From Lentisphaeria bacterium (GTDB lineage: Bacteria; Verrucomicrobiota; Lentisphaeria; Victivallales; GWF2-50-93), in contig JAGVIF010000229.1 in assembly GCA_020056205.1 (NCBI GenBank), forward strand, positions 1 through 7,712: 7,712 bases of DNA, read 5' to 3'. Under the pieces are notes generated by a model. It worked only from the letters and a program-made list of their open reading frames with translations, was not told the DNA's origin and did not search any database. Each line of letters begins with the position of its first letter. Positions within the stretch are counted from its first letter, which is position 1. Positions 1 through 4,874 of the stretch are shown piece by piece. The position numbers and the translations under genes were made by a program.

Positions 1-35
1 AAAATTATAAAAACAAAAAAAGGCAATATCAAAAA

Positions 36-1769
36 ATGAAAAAAATTGGCGACTGGAAGAAAAAGAAAAATTTTGTCGTCGGAATAGCCTCCGATCACGG
101 CGGATTCAAAATGAAATCTTCCATATTGGAAACTTTTTCGCGGAGAAAAATAAATTTTATTGACTACGGGCCGGAAATGTTTGACGCGCAGGACGATTAT
201 TCGGATTTTGGCGCAAAACTCGGATTTGCGGTTTCAAAGGGCGACTGCGACTGCGGAATCTTACTCTGCCGTTCTGGCGTCGGAATGGGGATAGTGGCGA
301 ACCGCTTTCACAATGTCCGCGCGGCAGTGGCTCATTCTGCGAAAATCGCAAAAGCAAGCAGGGATCACAACTGCTCGAATGTCATGGTGATTCCGGGAGA
401 TATTATAGGGATGGAAGAAGCCGAAAAGATTATTGATGAATGGATGCAGGTTCCTTTCAGCGAAGAAGAAAGACACGCGAGAAGACTTCTTCAAATCGAG
501 ACTGATTCATACGACGAAACAGCCGCCATCAGAGGGGTTGACCCGGAAATAGCGAAAATTATTGACGCGGAGAAAGAACGCCAGTCGTCGGGGATAGAAC
601 TTATCGCCTCGGAAAATTTCGCGAGCGCCGCAATAATGGCCGCCCAAGGCTCAGTCCTCACCAATAAATACGCCGAAGGATATCCCGGAAAACGCTATTA
701 CAACGGGTGTGAATGCGTTGATGACGCCGAGTCTCTTGCCATAAAAAGAGCCTGCGAGCTTTTCGGAGCGGAAGCGGCAAATGTTCAACCGCACTCCGGC
801 AGCCAGGCGAACATGGCGGCGTATTTCGCGTTGATAAACCCCGGCGACACCGTTCTTGCGATGAATTTGGCGCACGGCGGGCATCTCACGCACGGCCACC
901 CTATGAATTTCAGCGGGATGCTGTATAAAATTGTTCCGTACGGCGTTTCTCCCAAGACGGAAATGCTTGATTATGACGAGATTGCGAAAATCGCAAAAGA
1001 ACACACCCCGAAGCTGTTGATGGCGGGAGCCAGCGCCTATCCGAGAGCTTTTGATTTTAAAAAATTGAAGGAAATAGCGGATTCCGTGGGGGCATTTTTC
1101 GTCGTTGACATGGCGCACATAGCCGGTCTTGTCGCCGCCGGAGAACATTTGAGCCCGGTTCCTTATGCCGACATTGTAACCAGCACCACCCACAAGACCT
1201 TGCGCGGGCCCCGTTCCGGTCTGATTCTCTGCAGGGAAAAATACATCAAAGCGGTGAATTCAAAAGTTTTTCCGGGCATTCAGGGCGGCCCGATGATGCA
1301 TACGATCGCCGCGAAGGCGATATGCTTCAAAGAAGCGATGAGCGATGATTTTAAGAAATACCAAAAACAGGTGAGAAAGAACGCCTCCGCGCTTGCCGAC
1401 GCATTGTCGCGCCAGGGCTTTCGGATAGTTTCCGGCGGCACCGACAATCACCTTTTGCTTGTTGACCTGAGGCCAAAGGCATGCACAGGGAAAATTGTCG
1501 CGGAAGTTCTCGACAAAGCCGGAATTACCGTAAATAAAAATATGATACCGTTTGATCCTGAGAAACCGTTTGTTACCAGCGGGATAAGAATAGGGACTCC
1601 GGCGGTTACCACGTGCGGAATGGCGGAAAAGGAAATGGAAAAAATCGCCGATTGGATAGGGAAGGCCGTTGAGAAGAGGGACAGCGAGATCGTCCTTGCT
1701 GAAATCAAAGCGGAAATAAAAGAGTTTATGAGAAATTATCCGATGCCGCAGTTTAGCTCTTTTATTTGA
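36..1769 (+). CDS. RpiB-GlyA fusion: ribose-5-phosphate isomerase B joined to serine hydroxymethyltransferase
   Basis: This is one uninterrupted 577-residue frame with two complete enzymes. Residues about 12-155 are RpiB-like, interconverting ribulose 5-phosphate and ribose 5-phosphate. The SDHGG motif (D20, H21), the catalytic-type Cys in [10 protein letters not shown] (C78) and the His in SRDHN (H111) are all visible. Residues about 165-577 are a full-length cytosolic PLP-dependent serine hydroxymethyltransferase, making glycine and 5,10-methylene-THF from serine and THF. It shows [20 protein letters not shown], the Asp of DMAHIAGL (D358), the PLP lysine in [11 protein letters not shown] (K387) and the carboxylate-binding Arg in SGIRIGTPA (R518). 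The family's usual TTRG after this is TTCG here (C527). A linker of only about 10-15 residues joins the domains, with no internal stop or evident second start. The ATG at 36 adds a Lys-rich lead of about 10 residues and has only a weak AAGG upstream. The fusion is directly seen; the metabolic coupling (PRPP and one-carbon supply for purines) is inference. Confidence 0.95.
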   Translation: MKKIGDWKKKKNFVVGIASDHGGFKMKSSILETFSRRKINFIDYGPEMFDAQDDYSDFGAKLGFAVSKGDCDCGILLCRSGVGMGIVANRFHNVRAAVAHSAKIAKASRDHNCSNVMVIPGDIIGMEEAEKIIDEWMQVPFSEEERHARRLLQIETDSYDETAAIRGVDPEIAKIIDAEKERQSSGIELIASENFASAAIMAAQGSVLTNKYAEGYPGKRYYNGCECVDDAESLAIKRACELFGAEAANVQPHSGSQANMAAYFALINPGDTVLAMNLAHGGHLTHGHPMNFSGMLYKIVPYGVSPKTEMLDYDEIAKIAKEHTPKLLMAGASAYPRAFDFKKLKEIADSVGAFFVVDMAHIAGLVAAGEHLSPVPYADIVTSTTHKTLRGPRSGLILCREKYIKAVNSKVFPGIQGGPMMHTIAAKAICFKEAMSDDFKKYQKQVRKNASALADALSRQGFRIVSGGTDNHLLLVDLRPKACTGKIVAEVLDKAGITVNKNMIPFDPEKPFVTSGIRIGTPAVTTCGMAEKEMEKIADWIGKAVEKRDSEIVLAEIKAEIKEFMRNYPMPQFSSFI

Positions 1770-1822
1770 TTTTCAATGATTCAGGGCGGGCTATGCCCTC
1801 GACCCAAAAGAATAAGGAAAGG

Positions 1823-1897
1823 GTTCAGAGGTTCAGGGTTCAGGGTTTAACGTTCAGGGTTCAACGGAGAAAGGGAAATGAACGTCGAACACTCAAC
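1823..1897. repeat. GTT-initiated heptamer array with an inverted partner
   Basis: From 1823 the plus strand reads as an octamer GTTCAGAG followed by five heptamers: GTTCAGG, GTTCAGG, GTTTAAC, GTTCAGG, GTTCAAC (ending at 1865). About 15 bases later, 1881-1897 reads on the opposite strand as GTTGAGT, GTTCGAC, GTT, so the heptad pattern continues inverted. Short heptameric repeats of this style occur between genes in many bacteria. The function is unknown, and slipped-strand expansion is likely. It sits in the 257-base gap between the fusion gene and the HIT gene, and no gene is evident in that gap. Confidence 0.75.
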
Positions 1898-1942
1898 CTT
1901 TGAAATTGGCTCAAATAGGCAAGCAAAAAAAGTAGAATTTAG

Positions 1943-1971
1943 CGACCGACTGCGCAAAGCGCAGTAGGTCG
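1943..1971. repeat. 13-bp-arm palindrome between the fusion gene and the HIT gene
   Basis: The arms CGACCGACTGCGC (1943-1955) and GCGCAGTAGGTCG (1959-1971) pair perfectly except for one central mismatch, around an AAA loop. Its GC content is much higher than that of the flanking AT-rich sequence. No T-run follows on the plus strand, so it is not a canonical intrinsic terminator. It resembles a REP-type intergenic palindrome or a hairpin in the leader of the downstream HIT gene. Which of these applies cannot be decided from one copy. Confidence 0.7.
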
Positions 1972-2026
1972 TTGACTTCTGATTAAAAACATAGAACCGT
2001 AAAACAAAGACACTAAGGGAAAAAAT

Positions 2027-2443
2027 ATGGACTGCATCTTTTGCGGGATTGCGGAGGGAAAAATTCCCTGCGTGAAAGTTTATGAGGATGAACTTATACT
2101 TGCGTTTCTGGACATCGCCCCGATATGCAAAGGACATGTCCTTGTAATTCCAAAGGAGCATCATCAGAGCATTGCGTCAGTCCCGGAGGCGACAGCGGGA
2201 AGGATGACGCGCATAGCCGCGCGGATAGGCATAGCGTTCAAGAGGGAGCTTGACGCCGACGGATTCAATTTTCATCTTTCGGACGGGGCATGCGCCGGAC
2301 AGGTTGTGATGCATGCGCATATACATGTTGTGCCAAGAAATCCTGAAGACGGTTTCCACTGGAATTGGCGGCAACTTAAATATGCGTCCGAAGATGAGAC
2401 AAAGGCGATTGCGGAAAAAATCAAACAGAGGATTAAGGGATGA
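2027..2443 (+). CDS. HIT-family (HinT/PKCI-like) nucleotide-binding hydrolase
   Basis: The 138-residue product has the length and layout of a HIT protein, a cytosolic family that hydrolyses or transfers nucleoside phosphoramidates, nucleoside-adenylates or dinucleoside polyphosphates. CIFC (C3, C6), His45 in VIPKEHH and H96 form the zinc site of the zinc-bearing subgroup. The hallmark His triad is H96-A-H98-I-H100-V-V, in which the central His98 would be the nucleophile. GHVLVIPKEH at 37-46 is the usual substrate-side strand. The start is supported by AAGGGA about 6 bases upstream of the ATG. The C-terminus is a Lys-rich helix. The physiological substrate cannot be read from sequence. The 3' end overlaps a possible 26-codon frame by ATGA. 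Confidence 0.93.
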   Translation: MDCIFCGIAEGKIPCVKVYEDELILAFLDIAPICKGHVLVIPKEHHQSIASVPEATAGRMTRIAARIGIAFKRELDADGFNFHLSDGACAGQVVMHAHIHVVPRNPEDGFHWNWRQLKYASEDETKAIAEKIKQRIKG

Positions 2444-2520
2444 AAGGGGGTGAAAAAAAGGATTTCAAGGTTTGTCTTTTGCAATTGGGTCATTACATTA
2501 ATCCTGATCAAAAAAAATAG
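2440..2520 (+). CDS. possible 26-residue coupled small ORF (speculative)
   Basis: An ATG overlaps the HIT stop codon as ATGA, with GATTAAGGG just upstream, and opens a frame that ends at TAG 2518-2520, nine bases before the next gene's ATG. The product starts MKGGEKKDFK and ends INPDQKK, and matches no family I recognise. A rival GTG frame (2450-2533) also bridges the gap and would overlap the next start as ATGA. The stretch also contains a motif that recurs in other intergenic regions here (TTTTGCAATTGG). A non-coding spacer is therefore at least as likely. Confidence 0.18.
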   Translation: MKGGEKKDFKVCLLQLGHYINPDQKK

Positions 2521-2529
2521 GGGGGGCGT

Positions 2530-2889
2530 ATGAAAAAAACATTAAAAATCGTAACCGGAATTTTGCTGGCCTCGGCGGTTGCTGTTTCATTTGCGGACGC
2601 AAGGGACTCGAAAAAGGGAAAATCTCAAAGCGAGGAGAAAAAATTTTCCTCCGAAGAGATGACAAAAGACTATGAAGAAATGATGGCTTTGTATAAAGAA
2701 CTCAAAACAAAGGCTGAAGCATTTAAAAAGAAATACAATATGCTTCCCCCCGATTTGATGATGATCTTGGGCGAAAATCGCGGTCGAGGCGACATGATGG
2801 GTCCCGGAGGCAGAGGCGGCACGATGGGACCTGGACAAGGCGGCGGCGGCATGCCACCGTCTCCTAAAGATGAAGATGTGTTTGAGTAA
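2530..2889 (+). CDS. small exported hypothetical protein with charged helix and Gly/Met/Pro-rich tail
   Basis: I do not recognise a family for this 119-residue protein. Residues 1-24 form a classical Sec signal peptide: MKKTLK, a hydrophobic core (IVTGILLASAVAVSF), and likely cleavage after ADA, before RDSKKG. Residues about 27-70 are rich in Lys and Glu and should form a long charged helix or coiled coil. Residues 71-82 (MLPPDLMMIL) are a short hydrophobic patch. Residues 83-110 are low-complexity Gly/Met/Pro with a near repeat of MMGPGGRGG and TMGPGQGGG, and the tail is acidic (KDEDVFE). The ATG follows a G-rich Shine-Dalgarno (AGGGGGG). It probably acts in the periplasm or at the envelope, perhaps as a structural or binding protein, but this is inference from composition alone. 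It may share a transcript with the HIT gene. Confidence 0.8.
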   Translation: MKKTLKIVTGILLASAVAVSFADARDSKKGKSQSEEKKFSSEEMTKDYEEMMALYKELKTKAEAFKKKYNMLPPDLMMILGENRGRGDMMGPGGRGGTMGPGQGGGGMPPSPKDEDVFE

Positions 2890-2920
2890 AAATATTCACT
2901 GAATTTTTAGTGAATATTTT
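2889..2920. terminator. AT-rich inverted repeat between convergent genes, likely bidirectional terminator
   Basis: Perfect 12-bp arms AAAATATTCACT and AGTGAATATTTT flank an 8-base loop. The left arm begins in the stop codon of the exported-protein gene, and the right end lies 4 bases from the tRNA 3' end. The A and T runs are inside the stem, so either strand would give a hairpin ending in U-rich sequence. Placement between two convergent transcripts supports termination. The low GC content of the stem is the weakness. Confidence 0.6.
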
Positions 2921-2924
2921 CAAT

Positions 2925-3009
2925 TGGTGCGCGGGAGAGGACTCGAACCCCCATGGATTTCTCCACCAGATCCTAAGTCTGGCGCGTCTGCCAGTTCCGC
3001 CACCCGCGC
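2925..3009 (-). tRNA. tRNA-Leu (anticodon UAG), CCA encoded
   Basis: The minus strand folds into a full cloverleaf. The acceptor is GCGCGGG/CCCGCGC with discriminator A and an encoded CCA. The D arm begins GCGGAACTGGC, the anticodon stem is CCAGA/TCTGG with loop CTTAGGA (anticodon UAG), and a 13-base extra arm is present, as expected of a class II tRNA. The T stem is GGGGG/CCTCT with two G-U pairs and loop TTCGAGT. It decodes CUA and possibly other CUN codons. Position 37 is G, the usual substrate of TrmD, so the neighbouring miaB product should not act on it. The 85 nt include the CCA. Confidence 0.95.
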
Positions 3010-3011
3010 AT

Positions 3012-3028
3012 CGAAAGAAAAACTTTCG
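3012..3028 (-). other. 5'-leader hairpin of tRNA-Leu
   Basis: CGAAAG and CTTTCG form a perfect 6-bp stem around a five-base A loop (U in the transcript), two bases upstream of the mature tRNA 5' end. It would lie in the RNase P leader if transcription starts near 3029. A structural role is inference. Confidence 0.4.
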
Positions 3029-3035
3029 GGGCGGT

Positions 3036-3064
3036 AATATCGTTCCGCCGATCGGAAAAATCAA
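3036..3064 (-). promoter_or_regulatory. candidate sigma-70-type promoter for tRNA-Leu
   Basis: On the minus strand TTGATT (3064-3059) and GATATT (3041-3036) are separated by exactly 17 bases, each matching the consensus at 4 of 6 positions. This would start transcription about 20 bases before the tRNA. The short palindrome GGCGG/CCGCC surrounds the -10. It lies downstream of the putative miaB terminator, so an independent tRNA promoter makes sense. Confidence 0.4.
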
Positions 3065-3085
3065 ATTGGGGTAGAAGTTCAGCAG

Positions 3086-3154
3086 TATAAGTTCAGCAAA
3101 CCCTGCCTGCCTGTGCGTGTCCGCACGCAGACAGGTCCTTTTGCCGAACTTATA
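3086..3154 (-). repeat. compound palindrome (nested inverted repeats)
   Basis: The outer arms TATAAGTTCAGCAAA (3086-3100) and TTTGCCGAACTTATA (3140-3154) pair with one mismatch. Inside them, CCTGCCTGTGCG and CGCACGCAGACAGG form a GC-rich hairpin with a 4-base apex and a 2-base bulge. The A-C mismatches of the plus strand become G-U pairs in minus-strand RNA, so the structure fits transcription in the miaB/tRNA direction best. AGTTCAGCA is also duplicated just outside (3076-3084). It may be a dispersed palindromic element or part of a 3'-end structure for miaB. Confidence 0.65.
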
Positions 3155-3157
3155 CAT

Positions 3158-3198
3158 GTAAATATTCACCGAAAGGGCAGGGGTCGGTGAATATTTAC
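3158..3198 (-). terminator. 14-bp inverted repeat over the miaB stop codon, probable terminator
   Basis: The arms GTAAATATTCACCG (3158-3171) and CGGTGAATATTTAC (3185-3198) are perfectly complementary around a 13-base loop. The miaB stop TAA (3195-3197) is part of the stem, just as the exported-protein stop is part of the 2889-2920 stem. No U-tract follows on the minus strand, so a role in mRNA 3'-end protection is possible instead of intrinsic termination. Confidence 0.5.
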
Positions 3199-4508
3199 CC
3201 GTATAAAGCGGCTGGAGTGCTGTCTTCAATCAGGACATCAACCATGTCTCCAATTCTGATTCTGTCTTTTTTCCATAGGACTACTGTTTTATTTGAACTT
3301 GTTTTTCCTATCAGCCTGTCGTTTCGTTTCGGACTTTGTCTTTCAACGAGGACTTCGAGTGTTTTTCCTATCAGTTCGCTGTTGTTTTTCGCGACTCTTA
3401 TCTTGAGGTCGTCAAGGAGGATTTTATTTCGTTCTTCTTTTATTTTTTGCGGGATTTGCTCATCCATTTCAGAGGCGGGGGTGTTTCTTCTCTTAGAATA
3501 TTTAAAGATAAAAGCCTGGTCGAAGGCGATGTCGTTCATAAGCTTTCTTGTCATTTCAAAGTCGGAATCTGTTTCGCCCGGAAATCCGACTATGACATCC
3601 GTTGAGAAACTTAATTTCGGGCGTCCCTTTCTCAATGTTTCAATTATTCTCATATAATCGTCCGCAGAGTAATTTCTGTTCATAGCCGTCAGGATTTTAT
3701 CCGAGCCTGACTGAAGCGGCATGTGAATTTTATCGCAGACCTTGCGATTTTCGCAGATTTCGGAGATAAGAGAGTCGTTGAAACTTGCCGGATGCGGCGA
3801 AGTGAATCTGATTCTTTGTACCTCGTCTATTGATGAAATTTTTCTGATGAGTTCGGCGAGCGGGGATATTTTCTCCTGTTTTTCCGCCTTATTGAGGCCG
3901 TATGCGGCGATATTTTGTCCGAGAAGGAAGATTTCCTTTACCCCTTTTGAGCAGAGAAATTCGACTTCCCTGATGATTTCATTTTCGGAGCGGCTTTTTT
4001 CCGCGCCTCTTACGTAAGGGACTATGCAGTAGGAGCAAAACATATCGCACCCTTTCATGACGGAAACGAACGCTGAAACCTGATTTTTTGGAAGATGAGT
4101 TTGGAAGTCATCATATACGTCAAGGACTTCCGTCTCTGAAATTCTGGAAGCGGGGGAATTTATTATTGTTGAAATTATTTTTGGGATGGAGGCTATTTGG
4201 CCTGTTCCGAGAACAAAATCGAGGTGTGGAAATTTTTCGAGAAGCGAATCTTTTCTGTCCTGCGCCATGCAGCCCATTATTCCGAGAATTCTACCGGGTA
4301 ATGAATTTTTCCATTCGCGAAGCTGCCATAGATAACCTTCGACTTTGCGGTCGGCCGAATCGCGGACCGTGCATGTGTTCAGAATGACGATGTCGGCTTC
4401 TTCCGTCTTTTCAGCCTCCTCGAAACCTGATGATTGAAGCAGAGCGCGGACAGCCTCCGAGTCTCTCTCGTTCATCTGACAGCCATATGTTTTAATCAGG
4501 AACTTCAC
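3195..4508 (-). CDS. miaB: tRNA-2-methylthio-N6-dimethylallyladenosine synthase MiaB
   Basis: This 437-residue radical-SAM methylthiotransferase adds the 2-methylthio group to i6A37 of tRNAs that read U-starting codons, and acts in the cytosol. The N-terminal UPF0004 domain starts at KTYGCQMNERDSE and carries the auxiliary-cluster cysteines C10, C46 (NTCTVRD) and C80 (MGCMAQ). The radical-SAM cluster is C154-x3-C158-x2-C161 (GCDMFCSYCIVPYVRG). HMPLQSGSD (262-270), STDVIVGFPGET (302-313) and KYSKRRNTPAS (336-346) are MiaB signatures. A TRAM domain (about 375-437) contains LIGKTSSNKTVV. The Leu/Gln-rich details favour MiaB over MtaB or RimO. The start is GTG, overlapping the TAG of an upstream short frame as TAGTG. 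No Shine-Dalgarno is visible before it, so translational coupling is likely. No alternative start preserves C10. Confidence 0.96.
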   Translation of the reverse strand: MKFLIKTYGCQMNERDSEAVRALLQSSGFEEAEKTEEADIVILNTCTVRDSADRKVEGYLWQLREWKNSLPGRILGIMGCMAQDRKDSLLEKFPHLDFVLGTGQIASIPKIISTIINSPASRISETEVLDVYDDFQTHLPKNQVSAFVSVMKGCDMFCSYCIVPYVRGAEKSRSENEIIREVEFLCSKGVKEIFLLGQNIAAYGLNKAEKQEKISPLAELIRKISSIDEVQRIRFTSPHPASFNDSLISEICENRKVCDKIHMPLQSGSDKILTAMNRNYSADDYMRIIETLRKGRPKLSFSTDVIVGFPGETDSDFEMTRKLMNDIAFDQAFIFKYSKRRNTPASEMDEQIPQKIKEERNKILLDDLKIRVAKNNSELIGKTLEVLVERQSPKRNDRLIGKTSSNKTVVLWKKDRIRIGDMVDVLIEDSTPAALYG

Positions 4509-4597
4509 TATTGAGAAAGCAGAAGATATTCAAGTTGCTCTTCGTTCAGTAACTTCAAAAATTCTTTGAAGTCTTGGGGGAGTTGAGCCGTAGCCAT
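4508..4597 (-). pseudogene. N-terminal fragment of a nucleotidyltransferase-like protein (truncated)
   Basis: From the ATG at 4597 the frame gives MATAQLPQDFKEF and continues LKLLNEEQLEYLLL before SQ and a stop. From memory, 'DFKEFLKLLN..(V)EYLL(I)GGYAV' is the opening of small nucleotidyltransferase-superfamily proteins found next to a short partner gene. Here the sequence stops just where GGYAV and the later metal-binding acidic motif should follow, leaving 29 residues with no catalytic part. The TAG overlaps the GTG of miaB, which suggests a deletion fused this remnant to miaB and that its translation may now help miaB initiation. The same frame is open further upstream to a GTG at 4747, but that extension looks like intergenic repeat. 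The family assignment rests on a short match. Confidence 0.5.
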
Positions 4598-4676
4598 AGA
4601 TAATTTGTCGGTTAATTTCGAGTTCTTCGAGTCTTTCAATGGGTGTTTTATTTCTCCAGAAATGATGCTCGTCCAA
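4530..4676 (-). CDS. small 'ERLEELE/RLQR' protein, partner of the nucleotidyltransferase remnant
   Basis: This 48-residue frame starts at a TTG (4676) just after AAAGGAGGGG, the strongest Shine-Dalgarno in the window, and has an in-frame TGA shortly upstream. The product reads MDEHHFWRNKTPIERLEELE, then INRQIIYGYGSTPPRLQRIF, then EVTERRAT. The pattern W(R)x(K/R)TPxERLxxLExxRQ...YGY...RLQRxFEVxER resembles short proteins I recall being encoded directly before nucleotidyltransferase-like genes in two-gene accessory modules, possibly toxin-antitoxin. The last 68 bases overlap the nucleotidyltransferase remnant in another frame. It is in the same frame as miaB, separated by its TGA and seven codons. 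It may be an intact protein without its partner, or decaying. The function is not established. Confidence 0.55.
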   Translation of the reverse strand: MDEHHFWRNKTPIERLEELEINRQIIYGYGSTPPRLQRIFEVTERRAT

Positions 4677-4678
4677 TT

Positions 4679-4688
4679 CCCCTCCTTT
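4679..4688 (-). promoter_or_regulatory. strong Shine-Dalgarno deciding the TTG start of the 48-residue protein
   Basis: The minus strand reads AAAGGAGGGG two bases before TTG 4676. This favours the 48-residue frame over the longer overlapping frame that begins at GTG 4747, which has no ribosome site. Confidence 0.55.
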
Positions 4689-4758
4689 GAAACTTCACCA
4701 CCGATGAACACCGATTTTATCAATTTAGTTTCATTTTGATAAAACACCGAGGCGTAAG

Positions 4759-4821
4759 CGGTCGCGGCAAGTGCGACCCACCATGTTATTTTTCACGATC
4801 GCCGCAAGGACGACCCTCCAT
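4759..4821. repeat. two diverged 26-bp tandem units downstream of hppA
   Basis: Unit 1 (4759-4784) and unit 2 (4796-4821) share 21 of 26 bases, following the pattern CGRTCGCSGCAAG..CGACCCWCCAT, and start 37 bases apart. Unit 1 also forms a hairpin, GGTCGC/GCGACC. The intervening CATGTTATTTTT recurs as CATGTTATTTT at 7619-7629 in the far-right GC-rich stretch. These look like dispersed intergenic repeat modules. A non-coding origin for the start of the long open frame at 4747 is therefore likely. Confidence 0.65.
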
Positions 4822-4833
4822 TTTACGCCGCAG

Positions 4834-4849
4834 GCGTGGAGTGACACGC
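4834..4849 (-). terminator. weak GC-rich hairpin after hppA
   Basis: GCGTG and CACGC form a 5-bp stem with a 6-base loop, about 25 bases past the hppA stop on the minus strand. There is no clear U-run after it. It may terminate hppA or belong to the adjacent repeat module. Confidence 0.25.
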
Positions 4850-4874
4850 TCGCCGTGGCCCGGTTATTTTGATA

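Noticed and set aside
651..1193. Long antisense open frame inside the RpiB-GlyA gene
   Set aside because: It shadows a strongly conserved SHMT coding frame, with Arg/His-rich low-information sequence and no ribosome site.
1783..1799. AGGGC/GCCCT hairpin just after the fusion gene as a terminator
   Set aside because: Only 5 bp with a 7-base loop and no T-run after it. Too weak to call.
1823..1865. CRISPR-like array
   Set aside because: The units are 7 bases in direct contact, with no spacers and no cas genes nearby.
1972..2005. TTGACT as a -35 box for the HIT gene
   Set aside because: No acceptable -10 hexamer at 16-18 bases; the 17-base position reads AACCGT.
1847..2164. 105-residue open frame on the minus strand across the gap and the start of the HIT gene
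   Set aside because: It runs through the heptamer array and the palindrome and is antisense to a clear gene. The product has no family resemblance.
4598..4747. A longer open frame beginning at GTG 4747 that would make the fragment before miaB a 79-residue protein
   Set aside because: No ribosome site precedes the GTG, the start lies next to a repeat, and the stretch overlaps the better-supported 48-residue frame with a strong Shine-Dalgarno. Only the last 29 residues resemble a protein family.
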